From Tepidanaerobacter syntrophicus (GTDB lineage: Bacteria > Bacillota > Thermosediminibacteria > Thermosediminibacterales > Tepidanaerobacteraceae), in assembly GCF_001485475.2 (NCBI RefSeq), contig NZ_DF977001.1, positions 124,001-188,000 on the forward strand: a DNA stretch of 64,000 bases, read 5' to 3'. The notes beneath the pieces are model-generated. The model saw only the letters and a list, made by a program, of their open reading frames with translations. It did not search any database and was not told where the DNA came from. Shown here one piece after another: positions 1 to 7,541 of this stretch (the stretch's first letter is position 1; each line of letters starts with the position of its first letter). Made by a program: the position numbers and the translations under genes.

Positions 1-803
1 TTGCATTTTTTGATCGCATCTATTACCGCATCAAGATTATCCTTCACTACTATTTGATGTATTTTGCCGATGGTTTCTATTTTTAGTATATGTTCATTGC
101 TCTTTATCTCTTCCGGAAACTCACCTTTAAACGCAACTTGAATCTTTCTCACATTACTTTTAAGGTTTTCAACACTATCTTCCAACAACATCTTACCTTC
201 ATGGATAATGCCAATATGGTCGCAAATTTGCTCCAATTGCCCCAAATTATGGCTTGAAATCAAAACAGTAGTTTCATTTGCGCTTACTTCGTCGACAATT
301 AAGTTTAAAACCTTTTGTTTAACAACAGGATCTAAGCCCGATGTGGGTTCGTCCAATATAAGTATATTGGGCATTATAGATAAGCTCAAAAGTATGGCAA
401 GCTGCGTTTTCATGCCTTTTGATAAATATTTGATTTTTTTATTGCCGTCGAGTTTGAAAAGTTTCATTAATTGAATATATCTTTTATCATTCCAAAACGG
501 GTAAGTATCCTTATAAAACTCGACTATCTCACCGATTTTAAAGGAGGGATAGAAATACTGATAATCCGATACATAGCCTATTCTGGACTTTATATTAGTA
601 TTATCTTTGATGTTCTCGCCCGAGATTAGAACTTCACCTTTTTCCGGTTTATATATATCTACTAAGTTTTTTATCAAGGTTGTTTTGCCTGCCCCATTAG
701 GTCCTATCAAACCATATATCGAACCGCTTTTTATCCTAAGGTTTATGTCATCTAGGATCTTTGTTCCTCCTAAAGATTTATCTAAATTTTTAACTTCAAT
801 CAT
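1..803 (-). CDS. ABC transporter ATP-binding protein, 3' end cut by window edge (YtrB-like)
   Basis: Energises an ABC transporter at the inner face of the membrane. I translated the minus strand from the ATG at 801-803 and the frame stays open to base 1, so about 267 residues are present and the C-terminus is missing. Visible motifs in order are Walker A (GPNGAGKTT), the signature LSKGMKTQ, Walker B with ILILDEPTSGLD, and a switch histidine in SSHNLGQL. The start lies 2 bp after the stop of the GntR regulator gene, as in ytrAB-type operons where a YtrA regulator controls an ABC exporter. The permease would be outside the window. The substrate cannot be told from the sequence. Confidence 0.9.
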   Translation of the reverse strand, partial: MIEVKNLDKSLGGTKILDDINLRIKSGSIYGLIGPNGAGKTTLIKNLVDIYKPEKGEVLISGENIKDNTNIKSRIGYVSDYQYFYPSFKIGEIVEFYKDTYPFWNDKRYIQLMKLFKLDGNKKIKYLSKGMKTQLAILLSLSIMPNILILDEPTSGLDPVVKQKVLNLIVDEVSANETTVLISSHNLGQLEQICDHIGIIHEGKMLLEDSVENLKSNVRKIQVAFKGEFPEEIKSNEHILKIETIGKIHQIVVKDNLDAVIDAIKKC

Positions 804-805
804 TT

Positions 806-1189
806 TTATGCTCTCTCCTCCATTTCCTCAGCTAATCCTTGAATGAAAGCCATAAGCTCTTCTTTGCTAAACCCCATATACAAGGCTTCAATGATGCCCT
901 TTCTAAACGTTTTTTTTAGTTCTTCCATTTTGCTACTGTCTTTTTTTGGTTTATATTCTTTTGAGATAAATGTCCCTTTCCCTTGAATTGTAACTATTAC
1001 CCCTTCTCTCTCTAATTCTTTATATGCCTTTTGAACAGTGTTTGGGTTTAAAGTCATCATTTTAGCCATATCTCTAATAGATGGCAGCTTTTCCCCCGGT
1101 TCAAATAAGCCCTTCAATATACCTTCTTTTATATTGTTTACAATTTGCGCATAAATAGGCGTGCTGCTGGTTACATCAATATAAATCAA
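806..1189 (-). CDS. GntR family transcriptional regulator, YtrA subfamily
   Basis: A short (127 aa) winged-helix regulator. Residues about 10-75 form the GntR DNA-binding domain, with the typical stretch GEKLPSIRDMAKMM followed by NPNTVQKAYKELEREG. Only about 45 residues follow, which fits the YtrA subfamily (short dimerising tail) rather than the FadR, HutC or MocR classes. YtrA proteins usually repress the ABC operon in which they sit, and here the ABC ATPase follows after 2 bp. A matching promoter with palindromic sequence lies just upstream (1219-1278), suggesting autoregulation. The inducer is unknown; cell-envelope antibiotics are typical for the family. Confidence 0.9.
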   Translation of the reverse strand: MIYIDVTSSTPIYAQIVNNIKEGILKGLFEPGEKLPSIRDMAKMMTLNPNTVQKAYKELEREGVIVTIQGKGTFISKEYKPKKDSSKMEELKKTFRKGIIEALYMGFSKEELMAFIQGLAEEMEERA

Positions 1190-1218
1190 TTTTTCACCTC
1201 CAACGGCATTATGTATAT

Positions 1219-1278
1219 AGTGTACTATGAGTATTAATACATTAGATACATAGTAACTTATAAAAAAAATAAAGTCAA
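1219..1278 (-). promoter_or_regulatory. Promoter and probable GntR operator for the ytrA-like operon
   Basis: On the minus strand TTGACT (1278-1273) and TACTAT (1255-1250) are separated by 17 bp, a good sigma-A promoter. Overlapping and just downstream are an inverted repeat (AGTTACTATG at 1258-1249, CATAGTACACT at 1229-1219) and, in its centre, the perfect palindrome GTATTAATAC at 1231-1240. The position suits repression by the adjacent GntR protein. Confidence 0.6.
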
Positions 1279-1432
1279 GGTTTGTCCCTGACTTTTATTC
1301 TTGCTCCTGTATTTCTATTTTTTTAATATCCGGGTGGCCGTTAAAGGATAGAAACTTTTTATCCCAGAAACCGCCTGTCATCCCGAAAATAGTTTCAAAA
1401 TAGTTTCTCTGCTTTATATCTTAAAAGCTATT

Positions 1433-1475
1433 TGTCATCCTGAACGCAGCAACAGATCTTTGGAGGGATTCTTCG
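1433..1475. repeat. Degenerate copy of a dispersed TGTCATCCTGA-type repeat
   Basis: The stretch TGTCATCCTGAACGCAGC, followed after a gap by an ATTCTTCG ending, resembles the short repeat (TGTCATTCTGAGCG... GAAGAATCT) that I recall from intergenic regions of many bacteria, including clostridia. A second fragment (TGTCATCCCGA) lies at 1376-1386. The rest of the gene-free stretch 1279-1505 shows nothing else I can name. Confidence 0.35.
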
Positions 1476-1505
1476 TCTAGTTTTCTGTATGACTATAGTA
1501 AGATA

Positions 1506-1560
1506 CAAAAAGAGCTGTCGCTTTGCAAGATTATTTTCCTTGCAGTGCAACAGCTCTTTT
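1506..1560 (-). terminator. Intrinsic terminator of the transhydrogenase operon
   Basis: Long hairpin 12 bp after the pntB stop: AAAAGAGCTGT and its complement (outer arms 1507-1517 and 1550-1560) with a further inner stem, followed on the minus strand by a T run. Confidence 0.8.
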
Positions 1561-1571
1561 ATAGACATTCC

Positions 1572-2999
1572 TTAAATATTGTTTTTCGAACTTAATGTAA
1601 CTTCTTCTTGCTCTATGCTCTTGATTAGTTTTTTAAGTGTTTCCGAAGCATCGCCAAGCAGTAAATGCACATGAGGTAATTCATATAGGGAATTGTCAAC
1701 TCCCGAATAGCCCGGCTTTGTATCTAAATTACATACAATAACACTTTTTGCCTTATCTACTTCCAGCACCGGCATTCCATATATAGGGGTGCCCTCAGCG
1801 GTGTTGGCTGCAGGATTTATTACATCACACGCTCCGACTACAAGCACTACATCTGTTTCGGCAAATTCCGGGTTTATGGCATCCATCTCGCATAATTTTT
1901 CGTAAGGCACATCCACTTCTGCCAAAAGCACATTCATATGGCCGGGCATACGGCCTGCCACCGGATGTATAGCAAACTTTACTTCCTTGCCTTGGGACTC
2001 CAATAAGTCATATAATTCTTTTACATAGCTTTGTGCTTGTGCTATAGCCATTCCATAGCCTGGAACAATTATGACCTTTTTTGCTTCTTTTAAAAGTTGT
2101 GCAGGAGTTTTTTTATGTTCAGGCGATTCTTCATTTCTTTTTACAGCTGTTATTTTCCCTTCAGATTTCTTTGCTTGTGCTGAGTTATTTAATTGTGATC
2201 CCTTTAAAATATCGACCAGTGATCTATTCATGGCGCTACACATAATCTGTGTAAGTATCAAGCCGGAAGCACCTACAATGGCTCCGACTGCTACTAAAAG
2301 CGGATCCCCTATCGTAAAGCCGCAAATAGCTCCTGCAAGTCCTGACAGAGAATTTAAAAGCGATATTGTAATCGGCATGTCAGCGCCGCCGACCCTAATA
2401 GCAAAGAATACACCGTAGGTTAATGAAAGTAAAGCAGTAACAATAGAAAAAGTTCCGGAATTTGCTGCATTCGAAAATAAAGCAAGGATTATAAATACAG
2501 CAACAGCTAATAAGATACTATTTGAGATTTGATTGTGCTTTTTAAGAATTATAGGTTTTTGGGATATTTTTCGCGCAAGTTTTGCTGCTGCCACCAGGCT
2601 TCCACTTAACGTTATTGCTCCTACTGCTAACGCCAACTGGCTTGTGATTCTGGAAAAAGTTGTCATATAGGGGTACTTTTCATAAATTTCTACAAGTGCA
2701 ACTAGGGCAGAAGCTCCCCCTCCAAGACCGTTTAATAGGGCTACCATTTGAGGCATCTCAATCATCTTAACCCTTTTAGCAATTGCGTAGCCGATAACCC
2801 CTCCAAGGAGAATCGCAATCCATAAAAGAGGCATGTCTATGATGCCATTATATATAAGCACAACTATAATAGCGACAAACATAGCTATTGCCCCTATCCT
2901 GTTGCCTAGAACTGCAGTTTTGGGTGAGCTCATCAATTTAATTCCCAGAAGAACCAGAGCTGATAAAACAACAGAAATAACTTCGTAAGTTCCTATCAT
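1572..2999 (-). CDS. pntB: NAD(P) transhydrogenase subunit beta
   Basis: Membrane and NADP-binding subunit of the proton-translocating transhydrogenase, which exchanges hydride between NADH and NADP+. The first ~270 residues are a series of hydrophobic membrane helices. The C-terminal ~190 residues form the NADP(H)-binding domain III, with the fingerprint VPGYGMAIAQAQ, then AIHPVAGRMPGHMNVLLAE, and later VIVCNLDTKPGYSGVDN. About 475 aa, the usual length. I prefer the ATG at 2999 over the in-frame GTG at 3005 because GAGAGG ends 7-8 bases before it. It is the last gene of the pntAA-pntAB-pntB operon and lies 14 bp after pntAB. Confidence 0.95.
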   Translation of the reverse strand: MIGTYEVISVVLSALVLLGIKLMSSPKTAVLGNRIGAIAMFVAIIVVLIYNGIIDMPLLWIAILLGGVIGYAIAKRVKMIEMPQMVALLNGLGGGASALVALVEIYEKYPYMTTFSRITSQLALAVGAITLSGSLVAAAKLARKISQKPIILKKHNQISNSILLAVAVFIILALFSNAANSGTFSIVTALLSLTYGVFFAIRVGGADMPITISLLNSLSGLAGAICGFTIGDPLLVAVGAIVGASGLILTQIMCSAMNRSLVDILKGSQLNNSAQAKKSEGKITAVKRNEESPEHKKTPAQLLKEAKKVIIVPGYGMAIAQAQSYVKELYDLLESQGKEVKFAIHPVAGRMPGHMNVLLAEVDVPYEKLCEMDAINPEFAETDVVLVVGACDVINPAANTAEGTPIYGMPVLEVDKAKSVIVCNLDTKPGYSGVDNSLYELPHVHLLLGDASETLKKLIKSIEQEEVTLSSKNNI

Positions 3000-3013
3000 G
3001 GGCACACCTCTCT

Positions 3014-3286
3014 TTAACTTTTAAACATTTTTAGCATTCTGTCGGTAACAAGAAACCCTCCTATAAGGTTGATCGCTGCAAGTACTATGGCAATAAATCC
3101 AAGCAATTTACTTGATAGCGATACAGCAAACGCTGTCGAAACCAACGATCCAAGTATCGTTACACCTGATATTGCATTTGTACCTGACATCAGGGGAGTA
3201 TGAAGCAGGGAAGGGACTTCTTTGATAACTTTATATCCCAGGATGCCGGCAACCACAAAGACAGTTATAAGAAATAGTTCCTTCAA
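3014..3286 (-). CDS. pntAB: NAD(P) transhydrogenase subunit alpha 2 (membrane part)
   Basis: Small 90-aa membrane subunit with three or four hydrophobic helices and the conserved loop HTPLMSGTNAISG, which is diagnostic of the membrane segment of transhydrogenase alpha. Together with pntAA and pntB it gives the three-subunit form of the enzyme, in which alpha is split in two. The start is TTG at 3286 behind GGGTGAGG. It lies 15 bp after pntAA. Confidence 0.93.
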   Translation of the reverse strand: MKELFLITVFVVAGILGYKVIKEVPSLLHTPLMSGTNAISGVTILGSLVSTAFAVSLSSKLLGFIAIVLAAINLIGGFLVTDRMLKMFKS

Positions 3287-3301
3287 TTTGCCTCACCCTT
3301 T

Positions 3302-4483
3302 CTATATTGCAAGAACTTCACGTGCCCCGACATGATACAAATTCCCGTCCTTAGTCACTAAACTCGAAGCTATAATTTCATCATCTGTATCTATTATTAT
3401 TTTGCCGTCTTTGACAAACGATGCAATAAAATTATATATATTATGAGCGAACATCCATGTTGAACTTATAGGCACCATTCCCGGGATATTTTTTGTTCCA
3501 TCTATGCTTACACTATATTGAACTATAAGTTCTCCTCCTTTAGTCAGCTCACAATTTCCTCCCTGATCAATGGCAACATCCACAATAGCAGATCCTGGTT
3601 TCATCTGTTTTACCATTTCTTCTGTAACTAAGACCGGAGCTAATCTTCCAGGGACTAATGCTGTTAATATTAAGATATCAGATTTTATGACATAATCCTT
3701 TATAGATTCTTGCTCTTTTAAAATCCATTCCTTTGGCAAGGACTGAGCATATCCGCCTTCACCTATAGCAACGTCAGCCGGAACACCTGTTTCTACAATT
3801 TTTGCACCTAGGCTTTTTGCATGTTCCGCCGCCTCTGGTCTGATATCGGCAGCATAGACTACTGCTCCAAGCCGTTTAGCCGTTGCTATCGCCTGCAATC
3901 CGGCTACACCTGTTCCAATTACCATGACCGTTGAAGGTTGTATCATTCCAACAGCCGTACCTATCATAGGAATAAACTTAGGCAGGCGGTCAGCTGCCAT
4001 CAAAACACTTTTATAACCTGCCACTGTGCTCATCGATGTCAGGGCATCCATAGACTGTGCTCTAGAGATTCGGGGAATGCCGTCAAGCGTTAAACTAATG
4101 ACTCTTTTCTCCATAAGTTTTTTTACCATTTCATGATTGGAAGGAGCTGCTGGGTGCAAGAATGTTATTAAAACCTGTCCTTCATGCATTAAATCCACTT
4201 CATGCACACCCAACTCTTCATTAAATAATGGCTCTTTAACTTTTAGTATTATATCTGATTCGGTATATAGTTGTTGTATATCCTCGATGATAACTGCTCC
4301 AACTTTCTCATATTCGGCATCAGCAAAATACGACCCGACTCCCGCTCCCTTTTCGACAAAAACTTTAGCGCCACCATCAGTTAGTTTTTTTACCGTTTCG
4401 GGAATAGCAGCTACTCGCCTTTCTCCATTCATTATTTCTTTCGGTATACCAAAATATAATCCTTTAAATTGACTGCTAGACAT
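3302..4483 (-). CDS. pntAA: NAD(P) transhydrogenase subunit alpha 1 (NAD-binding part)
   Basis: Soluble NAD(H)-binding domain I of the transhydrogenase, 393 aa. It is related to alanine dehydrogenase but carries the transhydrogenase hallmarks: GIPKEIMNGERRVA at the N-terminus, RAQSMDALTSMSTVAGYK, the Rossmann motif VIGTGVAGLQAIATAKRLGA and ALVPGRLAPVLVTEEMV. The neighbouring pntAB and pntB settle the choice against alanine dehydrogenase. The start is an ATG behind AAGGGGG. A sigma-54 promoter lies 51-66 bp upstream, so the operon is probably switched on by the ACT-domain activator encoded at 4847-6046. Confidence 0.95.
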   Translation of the reverse strand: MSSSQFKGLYFGIPKEIMNGERRVAAIPETVKKLTDGGAKVFVEKGAGVGSYFADAEYEKVGAVIIEDIQQLYTESDIILKVKEPLFNEELGVHEVDLMHEGQVLITFLHPAAPSNHEMVKKLMEKRVISLTLDGIPRISRAQSMDALTSMSTVAGYKSVLMAADRLPKFIPMIGTAVGMIQPSTVMVIGTGVAGLQAIATAKRLGAVVYAADIRPEAAEHAKSLGAKIVETGVPADVAIGEGGYAQSLPKEWILKEQESIKDYVIKSDILILTALVPGRLAPVLVTEEMVKQMKPGSAIVDVAIDQGGNCELTKGGELIVQYSVSIDGTKNIPGMVPISSTWMFAHNIYNFIASFVKDGKIIIDTDDEIIASSLVTKDGNLYHVGAREVLAI

Positions 4484-4533
4484 TATGAGACCCCCTTATT
4501 GATATTTAAAATGCTTTGCTTATATATTTAATT

Positions 4534-4549
4534 TGCAAGAAACATGCCA
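4534..4549 (-). promoter_or_regulatory. Sigma-54 (-24/-12) promoter of the pnt operon
   Basis: On the minus strand TGGCATGTTTCTTGCA matches the consensus TGGCAC-N5-TTGCA, with the GG and GC doublets exactly 10 bases apart. It lies 51 bp before the pntAA start. The gene for sigma-54 itself is in this window (rpoN, 23278-24681), and a sigma-54 activator gene is directly upstream. Confidence 0.85.
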
Positions 4550-4670
4550 TAAAGTTTTAAAAGTTCCGTAATATTATAATGCGCTTGACGATGCTCTAAA
4601 TTGCTGTTCTAGTGCAGTTTTCTGAGGTTTATTATAAAAACCGTTTTTTTAAAATCGTTTATATAAAAAC

Positions 4671-4694
4671 ATATGGTAACTTAAGTTACCATAT
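4671..4694. promoter_or_regulatory. Perfect 24-bp palindrome, probable activator site 1
   Basis: ATATGGTAACTT followed immediately by its exact reverse complement. It lies about 125 bp upstream of the sigma-54 promoter, the usual distance for an enhancer-type upstream activating sequence. There is no loop, so it is better read as a protein site than as an RNA hairpin. Confidence 0.75.
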
Positions 4695-4807
4695 ATTAGT
4701 TTCGAGCGGTAGTTTTTGTTACCTGATTATACAGGAATTAGCAAAGTTAATTCAAAAGGAACGATTTAATCCCAAATTTCAGAAGTTATTTAGTTATTTG
4801 TAAAAAA

Positions 4808-4831
4808 ATATGGTAACTTAAGTTACCATAT
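4808..4831. promoter_or_regulatory. Perfect 24-bp palindrome, probable activator site 2
   Basis: Exact copy of the palindrome at 4671-4694, 137 bp further upstream and only 16 bp beyond the stop codon of the activator gene. Two identical sites upstream of a sigma-54 promoter are typical of cooperative enhancer binding. The rest of the gene-free stretch 4484-4846 is AT-rich; apart from the promoter and a lone GTTACC half-site near 4718 I see nothing in it. Confidence 0.75.
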
Positions 4832-4846
4832 GTCGCAAAATCAGCA

Positions 4847-6046
4847 TTATTCAATATTATATTTCTTCATCTTTTTAATCAAGGCAGGGTGTGATATCCC
4901 TAAAGCTTTAGACGCTTTTCTAATAGAGCCATGTTTAGATAAGGCTTCACTTATTACTTTGCTCTCAAGCTGTTCGACGATTGTTTTAAGGGGCACATCC
5001 TCCATTTCCGGTAATTCAAGCTCATTATGTCCTTCAAAGTGGAGGTTGTCTATGTCGATTATTCTTCCAGGCGTAAGATTTACGGCTCTTTCTATCAAGT
5101 TTTGCAGCTCTCTTACATTGCCGGGCCAATCATAATTTACAAGAAATGCCATCGCTTTTGCTGTAAGGGTTTTAGGCGGTTTCCCGAGAGAATTGACATA
5201 TCTTGAAAGAAAATATTCGGCAAGAAGGGGAATATCCGCTCTACGTTCTCTAAGAGATGGTATTGTAATGGGAACAACATTTAAGCGATAATAAAGATCT
5301 TCTCGAAACTCACCTTTTTGAACCATCTTTTCTAAGTTTCGATTAGTTGCTGCAATTATTCTTACATTAATTGGCTTTTCTTTATAACCGCCTATTCTCC
5401 TGATTTTCATTTCTTGTATGACTCTGAGCAATTTCGCCTGAGTGCTTAAAGAAAGATCGCCTACTTCATCCAGAAATACAGTTCCTTTATCTGCTATTTC
5501 AAGCAAGCCCGCCTTGCCGCCTTTTTTGGCTCCGCTAAAGGCGCCCTCTTCATAGCCGAACAGCTCGCTTTCCAATAGTGTATCAGGTAGCGCTGCGCAA
5601 TTTACAGGATAAAATGAGAATTTATTTCTCGGACTTGCAAGATGAATAGCTTTTGCAAAAAGTTCCTTACCTGTTCCGCTCTCACCTAGAATCAAAATAG
5701 TGCTGCTTCCCTCAGCCGCAAGTCTTGCCCTGAAAATCGCTTTCTTTAGCGCGCTGCTTTCTCCTAAAATAGAACTGAAGGGATCGTCTTTTGGCGCATC
5801 AGGCACAGTACATCTTACTTCTTCAACCTTTTTTATGTTGGGAATTGGCGCAAGATCAAGCATTATCTTCTTTTTTATTTCTTCATTTTCACATTCCAGC
5901 TCAAAGTACATTAGATTTGGTAAAACTTCCAATGCCAAAATACTAATATTATACTTTGCTATAATCCTGCTGGTATCATAAACCATGCCGGTTCTATCTT
6001 CGAACTCAATCCGCAGCCTGAAAGCCCCCACCGTATCCACCACCAA
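4847..6046 (-). CDS. Sigma-54-dependent transcriptional activator with N-terminal ACT domain (TyrR-like)
   Basis: Bacterial enhancer-binding protein. Residues ~7-75 look like the TyrR-type ACT domain (FRLRIEFEDRTGMVYDTSRI), which in the family binds amino acids. Residues ~90-325 are the AAA+ domain: Walker A GESGTGKELFAKAIH, Walker B GTVFLDEVGD, arginine-finger region FREDLYYRLNVVPI and WPGNVRELQN. The C-terminal ~40 residues are a Fis-type helix-turn-helix (IRKASKALGISHPALIKKM). The PAS domain of TyrR is missing. The sigma-54 contact loop reads GAFSGA rather than GAFTGA, a conservative change. The start is uncertain: TTG at 6046, or GTG at 6031 behind a GGTGGTGG. It lies directly upstream of the pnt operon and its two palindromes, which are its likely targets. 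Confidence 0.9.
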   Translation of the reverse strand: MVVDTVGAFRLRIEFEDRTGMVYDTSRIIAKYNISILALEVLPNLMYFELECENEEIKKKIMLDLAPIPNIKKVEEVRCTVPDAPKDDPFSSILGESSALKKAIFRARLAAEGSSTILILGESGTGKELFAKAIHLASPRNKFSFYPVNCAALPDTLLESELFGYEEGAFSGAKKGGKAGLLEIADKGTVFLDEVGDLSLSTQAKLLRVIQEMKIRRIGGYKEKPINVRIIAATNRNLEKMVQKGEFREDLYYRLNVVPITIPSLRERRADIPLLAEYFLSRYVNSLGKPPKTLTAKAMAFLVNYDWPGNVRELQNLIERAVNLTPGRIIDIDNLHFEGHNELELPEMEDVPLKTIVEQLESKVISEALSKHGSIRKASKALGISHPALIKKMKKYNIE

Positions 6047-6131
6047 TTAACATAATATGTCGCTATATACATTCTATCGTAAATGCAAGTTTTATTCCAG
6101 TTAGGGAGGCTTTAAGGCAGCCGGCTTTTAA

Positions 6132-6638
6132 TTAATTTGGTAAAAGATCTACTTCCATTAAAGGGTCGCCTGTGCTAATATTTCTATTCTCTGTAATTTC
6201 CATCGAAGCTATTTTATCTTTCTCCGGCAAAATTATCGGCGTTTGTAAAAGGTAACCGCTATTTTTAATGAAATCTATGTCAAATTCTACAATCGCATCA
6301 CCAGCTCTTACTTTTTGGCCTTCTTTTACTAAAATCTTAAAGCCTTTTCCATTTAAGTTCACTGTATCAAGGCCTATATGGACTAAAACTGCAAGGCCTT
6401 CCTTCGACTCAAAAACAATAGCATGGCCTGTGGGAAATAGCTGCTTTATTTTTCCGTCAAAAGGTGCTACCACTACTCCTTCTGAAGGTTCGATGGCAAT
6501 CCCGTCGCCTACCATCTTATTTGCAAAAACTTCATCTTTTACTTCGGCAAGATCTATAATTTTTCCGCTTACAGGAGCCATTACAGTAACAGATTTATTT
6601 GTTTTGCGGTTTCTATTTGCGAAAACAAGTCCAAACAC
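6132..6638 (-). CDS. PTS glucose-type EIIA component
   Basis: Cytoplasmic phosphocarrier of the phosphotransferase system, 168 aa, Crr/EIIA-Glc family. The motifs are VMAPVSGKIIDL, DGIAIEPSEGVVVAPFDG, GHAIVFES and LAVLVHIGLDTVNLNG, where the His of VHIGLDTV is the phosphorylated residue. The start is GTG at 6638 behind AAGGAGG. It is the last gene of the operon that begins with a glucose-family EIIBC (10541-11941) lacking its own EIIA domain, so it probably phosphorylates that EIIB. It lies 29 bp after the LicT-type gene. Confidence 0.92.
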   Translation of the reverse strand: MFGLVFANRNRKTNKSVTVMAPVSGKIIDLAEVKDEVFANKMVGDGIAIEPSEGVVVAPFDGKIKQLFPTGHAIVFESKEGLAVLVHIGLDTVNLNGKGFKILVKEGQKVRAGDAIVEFDIDFIKNSGYLLQTPIILPEKDKIASMEITENRNISTGDPLMEVDLLPN

Positions 6639-6667
6639 CTGAATCCTCCTTATACACTACCAAAATC

Positions 6668-7510
6668 TTAGTTTTTATCTAATTCATTTAATGAATCTTT
6701 TATTCTTTGAATGTGCAAAGCTAAATACCCTATCTCGTCTTCCGTCGGTGATTTTCCCAGTCTTTCTCTTATATATTCAGCAAGTTTATTTGCAATACTA
6801 TAGCTGTCGGCAAATTCACTTTTTATTTTTTTAAGCAAGGGATTTTTTATAGTTGTATTACTGTTTATCCGATCTAAGGCAAATCTTAAATGAACTAACA
6901 GTCTTGCATAATTGGCATCTTGCCTGTTGAGTTTAGCGTTCAGTTCTCCTTCTGCAATTTCAACCATTTTGTTTATCATAGTTGTATTCTCAACAGTCTT
7001 TGCTAAATCCCTATTTATTCTTGAAGAATGTATGTGCATAGCAATAAAACCTTTTTCGCCATCAGGAATATTTGTTTCAAACTTTTCTTCAATCATTTCG
7101 GCTGCCTGACATGCCAGCTCATATTCTCGAGAATACAAAGCTTTAATTTCCTCTATAAATGGATTTGTAATCTCAAGACCAGTCTTTAGCCTTTCTAAAG
7201 TGAATCCAATATGATCAGCCAAAGCTACATGAATATGTTCATTTAGAGGCTCCTGCAGCTCCTTTGATACCATAGATATAATTTCTTCCGTAACGCCTAT
7301 TATGTCCTCGTTGAAATTATTTAGTTGTTCAAGCTTATTCTTGTCGACAAAGCTAAACACCTTCTCAATTTTTTCATTATCTATCATGCCACCCGGTTTC
7401 GCATCAAAACCAAGTCCTTTCCCAACAAGGACGACTTCTTTTTGGTTTAATCTATCCTTTGCCATTATTACATTATTGTTAAAAACTTTTATAATGCGAA
7501 ATCTATGCAC
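6668..7510 (-). CDS. BglG/LicT family transcriptional antiterminator
   Basis: RNA-binding antiterminator controlled by PTS phosphorylation. The N-terminal ~55 residues are the CAT RNA-binding domain (FRIIKVFNNNVIMAKD, then GKGLGFDAKPGGMID). Two PRD domains follow, with candidate phospho-histidines in ALADHIGF, AMHIHSSR, LLVHLRFALDR and ALHIQRIK. The frame is open further upstream, but I take GTG at 7510 as the start because GGAGG (7519-7523) is well placed and the translation then begins as LicT proteins do. The likely target is the RNA element at 12031-12059 in the leader of the same operon, making this an autoregulated system. Confidence 0.93.
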   Translation of the reverse strand: MHRFRIIKVFNNNVIMAKDRLNQKEVVLVGKGLGFDAKPGGMIDNEKIEKVFSFVDKNKLEQLNNFNEDIIGVTEEIISMVSKELQEPLNEHIHVALADHIGFTLERLKTGLEITNPFIEEIKALYSREYELACQAAEMIEEKFETNIPDGEKGFIAMHIHSSRINRDLAKTVENTTMINKMVEIAEGELNAKLNRQDANYARLLVHLRFALDRINSNTTIKNPLLKKIKSEFADSYSIANKLAEYIRERLGKSPTEDEIGYLALHIQRIKDSLNELDKN

Positions 7511-7541
7511 TATAAAATCCTCCATTGCTCGAGAATCTATT

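Noticed and set aside
1270-1296. AGTCAAGG...CCCTGACT inverted repeat as an intrinsic terminator
   Set aside because: It overlaps the -35 box of the GntR promoter, no gene ends next to it, and the stem has mismatches.
3302-4483. Alanine dehydrogenase
   Set aside because: The sequence is of the transhydrogenase alpha type, and pntAB and pntB follow directly.
4671-4831. The two GGTAACTTAAGTTACC palindromes as transcription terminators
   Set aside because: They have no loop and no T run, are identical, and are spaced like activator sites upstream of a sigma-54 promoter.
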